From assembly GCA_003555395.1 (NCBI GenBank), contig PWHU01000081.1:1-44489 (forward strand): 44,489 bases of DNA, written 5' to 3'. The notes below the pieces were generated by a model. It was given only the letters and a program-made list of their open reading frames with translations, did no database searches and had not been told where the DNA came from. Positions within the stretch are counted from its first letter, which is position 1; each line of letters starts with the position of its first letter. A program made the position numbers and the translations under genes. This document shows positions 1 to 9,100 of the stretch, in pieces. This stretch comes from Thermoplasmata archaeon (lineage in GTDB: Archaea > Thermoplasmatota > Thermoplasmata > Halarchaeoplasmatales > Halarchaeoplasmataceae).

Positions 1-1
1 G

Positions 2-142
2 AAGGCAAAAGAAAGGTTCGAAAAGTGTTCGTGTCGAAGTGTGAAAGGATGTCCTACATGTACGTTTTCATCCAACTGTGGCAACGATAACGAGCCGCTG
101 AATAGACCACTAGCGATCGAGCTCCTAGATAAGATGAACTAA
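2..142 (+). CDS. C-terminal end (partial) of a DUF1998-type DEAD/DEAH helicase (MrfA/YprA-like)
   Basis: Frame from nt 2 reads KAKERFEKCSCRSVKGCPTCTFSSNCGNDNEPLNRPLAIELLDKMN*; the C-x-C..GCP.C..CG..N..L...A..LL pattern is typical of DUF1998 helicase C-termini. 5' truncated by the window. Confidence 0.7.
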   Translation, partial: KAKERFEKCSCRSVKGCPTCTFSSNCGNDNEPLNRPLAIELLDKMN

Positions 143-197
143 GATCACCTTTTAAAATATGAATAAAAAGAAAAAGGGTTTTAAGATTTTCTAGCTT

Positions 198-3100
198 TTA
201 TTCATCGAAAAGCTTACCGTCTTCGTCTAGTTCGTCTGATTCTCCGAACAAGTCCTCTTCATCTTCTTCAAAGAGGTCGTCTTCTTCAGTTTCCTCTTCG
301 AAGAGTTCTTCTTGTTCTTCTGGTTCTTCTGGTTCTTCTGGTTCTTCTTCTAAGAAATCTTCTGTATCATCCTCTGCTTCCTCTTCAAAGAGAGCTTCTG
401 GTTCTTCTTCAACTGGTTCTTTTCTCGCCAACATGATAGTCAAGATTATCACCAGTATCAGCAATATGATCACCAGTATCCACAAATAAGGTACTATGGC
501 CGTACCGGTTATCATACCTGGGTCTTCCTCTTCTTCTTCCTCGACTTCTTCGACTGAAATGGTCACTTCTTCAACGATATCATCGCTTTCAACTTCTATA
601 TTATAATCTCCTGCATCACCTTCTTCCGTATACCAGACAAATTCAACTACCTCAAATTCGCCAGCTCCTTGAGTTATCTCCTGCATATCTTCTATATCAT
701 CTTCGACTCTGAACTCTATCTCCTGCGTTCCCTGTTCTCCTCCTGCGTTCATAACTAGAACAGAAACCACTAGTTCTTCGCCTTCTTCTACCTCTTCGTC
801 GTATCCCACTATATACACTTCAAATAACTCGGGTTCTATTTCTGAGGCTTCAATAGTGATCCAATTGTCGTCGTCTTCAGTTCTCAAGCCAATCTCGTAT
901 TCTCCAGCTTCCTCAACTTGCCAGGTGAATTCTCCATGGTACTCCTCTCCAGCTCCAAGGGTGATCTCAATTGTTTCTATAACTTCGCCGTTGACTTCGA
1001 ATTCTATCTCCTGTGTTCCTTCCTCTTCTCCGGCATTGGTCAACATATATGATACGATGACTTCTTCGCCTTCTTCTACTTCTGTGTCGTAGTCAACGAT
1101 GGTCGACTCAAAGTATGCTGGTTCTCTTTCTGAAATCGTTACCGTTACTTCTTCAAGTTCATCCTCACTAGCGACTTCGATGGTATGATCTCCTTGACCT
1201 TCAGCTTGCCAGGTGAATTCAACTATCTCGTGTTCACCTGCGCTAAGGGGTATCTCCTTGCTATCCATTAAAGAGCCGTCTACAATGAACTCTATCTCCT
1301 GTGTTCCTTCCTCTTCTCCTGTGTTCATCAATAGTGTCGAGACCAGTATATCCTGATCTTCTTCTACCTCTTCGTCGTATCCAATCACATTTACTTCGAA
1401 ATACGCTGGTTCTGGCGGATCCTCCGGTTCCATGACCACGACTGTTTCTCTACTATCATCATCTTCGCTTCTCAAGACTAGGTCGTATTCTCCGGCTTCT
1501 TCTGCCAACCAAGTGAATTCTCCGTTATATTCTTCTCCTGGTTCGAGTGTGATGTTCTCTTCGATACTTATCAATTCAGTACCTACTAAGAATTCTATAT
1601 CCTGAGTGCCGTTCAAACCACCTTTATTTGTGACGTTGTATTCTACCAGCACTTCTTCGCCTTCTTCTACTTCTGCATTGTGATCAACGAGTTCTACAGC
1701 AAAGTAGGCCTCGTCGACGAAGTGTGCCGTGATGTTTTTGTCTTCATCCATCACTATGGTGAGCTCTTCTTCTGTGCCTTCGTAGTCTCCAGTCCATTCA
1801 ACGAATTGCCAACCTTCTTCCGGTATCGCTGTCAATTCTACCTCAGTACCGTTCTCATATTCATCCATGTGTGGATAAACATCAACTTCTCCTTCTCCTT
1901 CAACGTTAACGTTCAGTTCGAACAGTTCGGAATCCACGATCATCCATATCGAATCCGTATCACTGTTGCCTTCGGCATCTCTTACCTCTAGAGTGACGTC
2001 GTAAGTACCTTCGTATGGGAAGACATACTCTACCGTTTCTCCTTCTACTTCGTCATCGTATCCGTCAGCCTCGCCTGAGACTCCTTCTATGTACCAAGTC
2101 CATTCAACGACTTCGACGTTATCAGACGAACCTGTTCCATTCAATGTGTACTCAACTCCGACCTGGGTCTGATCAGCCACACCAGCATCTGCAACGGGAT
2201 CTTCTGTATCGATGGCGTAAATCTCTATCGCGTCGGTGTCCGAGTTGCCAGCTCCATCGTAAACTGTCAATGTGACATCGTAGTATAAGGCATAATCCAA
2301 CGTGTAATCGACTACCGGACCGTAAAGTTCTGTTATGTCGCCTGTCGGATCTTCGATTGTCCACGTCCAATTGACCACTTCTACGTTATCCGTTGAGCCA
2401 GTTCCGTTCAATGTTATCGTGTCGCCCTGATAGGCCTCTATGTCTTCTCCTGCATCCGCTTCCGGCGGTATGGTGTCCAACAAGTGGAAATGCCAACCCA
2501 TCGGTTCAAATTCTAACTCTCCGGAAACATATTCGACTGAATTAGCTAGTAGACTCCAAGATTCTTCCGTCCATCCATCGTCGTCAGCCGTCGCAAAGAA
2601 ATCTATACTCATAGCGGGTAGCAGGATCTCTCTGCCATCTTCACTTATTCCTACACCGTGTCCCGTGGTTCCATCACCGTATTGTACTTCTGCAAGGTTA
2701 TCACCGCTGTAATCATCGTAATATGAACCCCAGATGGTATCTCCATCATAAAGTTCGACTGTTTCTCCTGCCTGCCCGATTCCTTCAAAGATAGGATGGT
2801 CTTCATATATCTCTATGTGAACAGGAGGCTCAGTAGATGATTCTGCCCATCTGTAACCTGGATCATCACGTACATTGTGGAGTCTAGCCATAGCATCTCC
2901 ATATCCTTCAGCACTAAATCCCTCATAAGAGTCCAGATACACAACTGTTTGATGATCTTCTAGTTCATCTAGGAAGTCTTCGGCTAAGCTGTCACTGCCG
3001 AAACGCCATGGTACGAATACCTCGTAATTTCCCATCTCATCTATGAGTTCATCTGCCTCTAACGTATCAACGGTGTACTCGTCGGCTAGGTGATCCTCAA

Positions 3101-6100
3101 GATTGTATTGGATCTCATTTTCCTGGTAGTTCACTTCATCGATCACCGCGACGTTGAGCTCTTCACCTGCCATCAAGCTGGTATCCTCGTTTCCACCTGT
3201 TGTTTCTGGTATATCAACGAATGCCTCTAGTGCAAACGCGTAATCCAAGTCAAATTCTGATAAATCGTCCCAATCTTCTGGATCATGAGGATCTCCAAAA
3301 TTGGCCCACTGTCCATCATCGACAGCCGGCTCGATAGCTCCAAATGGGAAGTTACCATCGCCGAGATCATCGATCTCGAGCACTATCCAGTACTCTCCGG
3401 GTTCATCTATCTCAACTGCTTCATCGAGTTCTAATTCAACCCATTCGTCACCAATTGGAGTGTATTCAGCAGTCGAAGCCAGCCACTCTCCTGGTGCACC
3501 ATCATCTTCCTCAGCAACATGGGCCTGCACATAGTTAGCCTCATCCGCCCAATCGAAGTAGGCCACTTCTGAGATATCCTGGCCTATATTTTCAGAAAGA
3601 TCGAGTACCATAGCACCATACCAGACTCCGGCTTCAGTCGCTCCTATAGCCGTGTCGGCAGGAGCCCTATGTTCGGCATCGTAAAGCCAGTGCCAGTAAC
3701 CATCGGCGAACCTTGGCCGTACGCTTCTGTCTTCATCCATGGTTAAGACGATCTCTTCATCTTCAGCTATATCTTCAGGCACGTCTCCTGTCCATTCAAC
3801 GAATTCCCATCCACTTTCAGGATCGGCTTCCAGCGTGGCTTCAGAGAATTCTTGAATATCTTCTGTGTACGGATATTCTTCGACCAAGTTGCCGTCCACA
3901 TAAACATCTCCTTCGCCTTCTGGCTCTTCGATTTCTAGTTCGAAGGTTCGTGGTGGATTTATACTGCCTATGTTGTAGTCTTCGTAGGACGTAACCACAA
4001 ACCAGTAATGATCTTCACCCATATCTTCTTCTTCTAGTTCAACATAATCGACTTCTAGCGTTTCATTCATGACACCGCTGAATTCCCCTAAAAGTTCTCG
4101 ACTTGTTCCATGATAGAACTTGACTTCTAAAGGTTCACCCGTCGGTGTTATGATGTTTGCAGTCACGGTCTGATCGAGTTCTTCTACCTCTTCTCCATCA
4201 GCAGGATCAGGATCAACCGCACTGGGTAATGGCCGTTCTGAGGCTACGTTTTCGTTCATCTCCATGTTGTCAACACGATCGACGGCTCTTACAACATAAT
4301 GCCATATCTTTGCATCGTCGCCTCTTCCTTCGTCAAAGTACGTATAGTCCGCTGAACCTTCGGCAGGAACTGTATCTATCCTAGTTGTTTCGTCCCATGG
4401 TCCGTCAGCAGAATCAGACCTGTATACTACGTAATGATCGGTATCATCGGCACCTGCACCATCGTCTGGTGAAGCGTCCCATGTGACTTCATTTCCTTCG
4501 ACGTTCCATATATCGTCATCCCAATCAACTCTTAAGTTCTCGACCGGTTCTGGTGGTTCTGCGTTGATGTCCGCTGTAGCGGTCTTCCACATGCCCTCTG
4601 GCTCGTAGGTGAAGAACTCCCATGTGGCAGATGTGACGTTCGCTATACCGTCGTCGACTTCTACGTACCATTCGAACCTTGAGTTCGTTTCCAGCAGGAA
4701 GAACTGCACTTCTGCAACGGTACCGTTAGATACGCCTTCGTCCGTTTTGTTCCCAATCTCGTTTCCGTCATCGTCGTATAAGTAGAACGTTACGTCCATG
4801 TCTAGAAGTTCATCGCCGTAAACCGTCACGTTTAGAAGTGGCGAGTGTGTTACATCTTCTTCTCCATCATATGGATTCGGATCCTCTGGAGCTTGTGGTG
4901 GCACATGCTCACGAGCGAATACTCTTTCATATATCTCGACATTCTCCATATTGTCGTCCTCTGGATGATCGCTCGTCATCCTTATGATATAGTCGCTCGG
5001 TAATTCCTCAGGACCCCAATCATCGAATTGGAGCTGTGTGGATTCAGTAACGTTCAATTCTTCGACATAGGCGGTAGAATGGTATTCTTCCGTAGTGTAT
5101 TCATTGGTTATCTTAACGTCGTCTATCTCCCAGAACTCGTCATCTTCCGCTTCGAATGAATAGAATTCCCAGCCGATCATGACTTCAGCTTCCTCGGATG
5201 CGTACTGGGTTATGTCGTAGATATGCTCGCCTTCCTCGATGTTCCTTCCTATCTTACGGTAATTCTCTCCGCCATCTCTAGATATCAATAAGTCCCTATC
5301 GTTAGGCCCTTCGAAGTCAGAATAGAATTCTAAGAGAACTCGATGCTCTCCCATCGTACAATCGGCGATTTCGGTCCACAGCACATCGTGTTCCATGTCA
5401 TCCTCCGGAGTGATCATAATCGATTCATCTTCTTCGGACCATTCCCACGTATTGTCGTTTCCATCTCTGTCTTCAACAGTCCAACCGGCGGGCATCCCTT
5501 CCGAGAAGTCTTCGTCTATCGGTATATCCTCATGGATAGGTTCGATGGTCATGTTGACCGGCGTCTCTTCAGTTATATTCTGGTTACCGACGTTGGTCAC
5601 TGTTCCGAGCACTTCTTCTTCATACTGATAGATAGGCTCTTCGGGTGCATCTATGGATGTCGCTTCAAGGTCGTAGATTATCGGTCGAACGTGAACATCC
5701 TTGATCACCGTGGCGTTATCTGGATTAGCATCCTCGGGATGGTGAGCTGTTACGTTGAATATGTAATTGCCCGCAACTGTGGGCGTCCATTCAACGAACT
5801 CGACTGTGGTACTTTCACCTATATCTAAATCCACCATGACTTCATAGGTATATTCTTCTTCAGTGTATCCCATCATCACATCGTCGATGTACCACTGATT
5901 TATGTTCCAAGAATCTCCATCGAATTCGAACATGACCTGTGTCTCAGGACCTATATATTCAGTTATGTCTATTTCATAAGCATCAGGCCCGACATCCCCC
6001 TCTATGGGATTCTCCCAGGGGCTAACATCGGTCCAATCTTCTCCAGATTGAGACCTTACTAATACTCTAGCGTCGAACGTATCCGTGTAATGATTGATGT

Positions 6101-9100
6101 ATGATCTGAACTCGAGGGTTAAATCCTCTGCATCATTAGTATCTAAAGTCGGGGTCTCCAAGTATGCATAGTCATCTTCTATAGCCGCCCAAGAGAGCAT
6201 AGCTTCCGGTGGCTCTCCACCTGCATTGTTCGTATCGGATTGAGTCCAATCGTCGGTATCCCAACCTGCAGGCGGGAATTCTCCTGAGAAGTCTTCCATT
6301 ATACCAACTACGCGTTCCGCTGTAGCATTGACAGGTACGTCCGTTTCGTCATAATCACCGTAGTTCGAAACCGTTGCGTTAACCGGTTGAGTCTCATTCC
6401 ATACAACGGATTCGGGATTGGGTATCTCGTCCACGGCCACGTCATGTTCAGGATCGGTCACTTGCACTATCTCTTCCTGGTAATCGTTGGTCGGATCTTC
6501 ATCTGTATCTAGATCCGTGGTGATATTCACTCTATAGTCGCCTATACTGCTCGGCTCCCAATCGGCAAATGTCACGTTCATCTGTTCCTGTGCAGCCAAG
6601 TCGAATGTCGTGGTGTTGAAGTATTCTTCAGTCAAGTAATGCACATTGACCTCGTAGATATCCCAGTCATCCCAGTCGTCATCGAAGCTCTCCCATTCGA
6701 AGCCGACCTGTACTTCATCTTCTCCATCAGCTATATCGGAGATATCATACTCTTGTAGTCCGTCGGCCTCGTGGTCGGGTCCGTATTCCTCTATCAATTC
6801 CCAGGTGTCGCCTCCGTCTGGACTCACTTGGATTCTACCCCAAGAGTCATCATTGAATGTGAAAACATGGTCAACCTCAAGAATCGTCCCCTCTGCGTCA
6901 GTTGCATCTATCGTTGGTGAAATCAACCATTCTTCTTGGTCAACTGTAGCATCTCCTTCTACGGTAGCCATCGGGATATCATCCCAAGTTTCGTCCCAGT
7001 GCCAAGTGTTGGGTTCTTCCGTAGTATTCTCTATCGTCCAGTCAGCAGGGATCTCTTCCTCGAAATCCTCTTCGAGCAGATACACGAATTCTTCTATCGT
7101 AGCGTTCGCCGGGACATCTACCTCGTCGAACGTTCCGAAGTTCTCGGCCTCGGCAAACACCTCATGAGTATCATCCAACATTACAGAACCAGTCGGTGAG
7201 AATATCTCCGTGATACCGACATCATGGATATCCTGTACGATCATACTTTGCGTTTCATAATCATTACTCGGGTCTTCGTCTCCTTGAAGCTCAGTGGTAG
7301 CGTTCATGAAGAAACTCCCTTCTTCGCTCGGTGTCCAATCAGCAAATGTCGCGGTAACGTTCTCACCGGAGGGGACGTCCACTGTTGTTTCATCCGTATA
7401 TTCTTCATCTACAGTGCTAAATATCACGTCATCAACGTACCAATTATTTATATTCCAAGAATCACCGTCAAACTCGAACATGACCTGTGTCCCAGGGCCT
7501 ATGTGATCAGTTATGTCCACTTGGTAACTGTCAGGTCCAACATCCGATGTTATTGGATTTTCCCACGGTGTTATGTCTGTCCAACCTTCTCCATCTTCTG
7601 ATCTCACTGAAACATCGGCGTCAAATGGTCCGTCCTGATAACAGTCTATATAAGACTTGAACTCTAGGAAGAGTGTATCTTCACCTGAAGTATCTACAGC
7701 TGCGCTCTCGAGGTAAGAGTAATCGTCTTCAATGTCAAAATAATACAGATGCGCTTCCGGTGGCTCTCCACCAGCATTATCTGAATCCGATTGGGTCCAA
7801 TCGTCCGTGTCCCAACCGGTCGGCGGGAATTCACCGGAGAAATCTTCGTGAATCAAGATCTCTTCTTGACCGATCGTTACATTAACAGGCACATCCGTCT
7901 GATCATTATCTCCGAAATTGTGAACGTTGACCTCTACACTCTGCGCTTCTGTATTCACCAATTCATCAGGGGATAATATCTCTGTAACCCCTACATCATC
8001 AGCCTGCATCAACTTCTCAGTAAGGCCTTGTGAATCCGTGCCTTCCTCTAGATCATCGGGATGACCAGGATCCTCGTCCCAGTACCACCCTATTATCTCG
8101 CCGTCGTGTTCCACGTGAAGGCCTTCGTCAGCAGGATCTTCGGTCAAGGTTACGTTACCTTCGAAAACACCGGTAGGTTCACCTTCATCGTCGAAGACTT
8201 CATCCAGAGTGACGGTCATGTTCTCGAGTTCTTCGCCGTCGGCATCTAGACTAGATATATTGACATCGTGAGTTCCTTCCCCTTCTAGTATAACATCACT
8301 CAACGTGATCTCTACAACCTCGTCTCCAGCGTATTCATCTCTCTCGAACATTATCTCGCCGTCTTTGTCCGGAACGGTCACATCCGGCACGTTGTAAACG
8401 CTCAAGGCGAAGTCCTGATTCGCCTCACCATCGTCGTTAGCGTCTTCAGGCACGTTGGTACCCATGACTCTAACGGTATAACTGCCAGATTCTAACTCGT
8501 CGGGATGGATGAAAACGTTCTGAACGTTATTAACTTCGTCCCATCCGTCATCGTTATAATCGAAGTCTGCCATGACTTCCGCTTCCGGATAAGTGAAACC
8601 GTCGTCGCTTACACCGTCTCCAGTTTGATCGAACGCATTACCCCGGATCACCTCACCACCGGGAGTCTCGACTTCTAAATCAAGGTTATTCTTCAAAGTC
8701 GGTGTTCCGCCTTCGCTGTCACCTTCAAGAGCGTTCTTGTCCGTCCAAGTGAGAGTCACTTTCAGCGGTTCGTCTTCATCGCCAACAGAAACCGTATATT
8801 CCTCAACATCTCCTGTCTCCAAAAGCGTTTCTTGATCTACAAATTCAAATCCTAGTGGGTCGTCGGTCGGGTATTCAAGCTTTGATATATCTGGGACTCC
8901 CCATCCTTCGTCCCTATTTGGAATATGACCTCTCGTGTCTCCTATCTCGGGGTCCAACTCGTTAGCTGTGTTTATCAATATAGCTTTAACCAAAGCCGGA
9001 CTCGGAGTCTCCCCATAATTTTGCTGATACCAGTCAACTACTATCGTGGCTGCGCCTGCAGCAAGAGGATTACCAAAAGAGGTTCCGCTTGCCGAGATGT

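Noticed and set aside
5343-5828. 161-aa ORF (and many similar ORFs) opposite the giant protease gene
   Set aside because: Mirror frames of Asp/Glu-rich coding sequence give long antisense ORFs; no motifs or ribosome sites seen.
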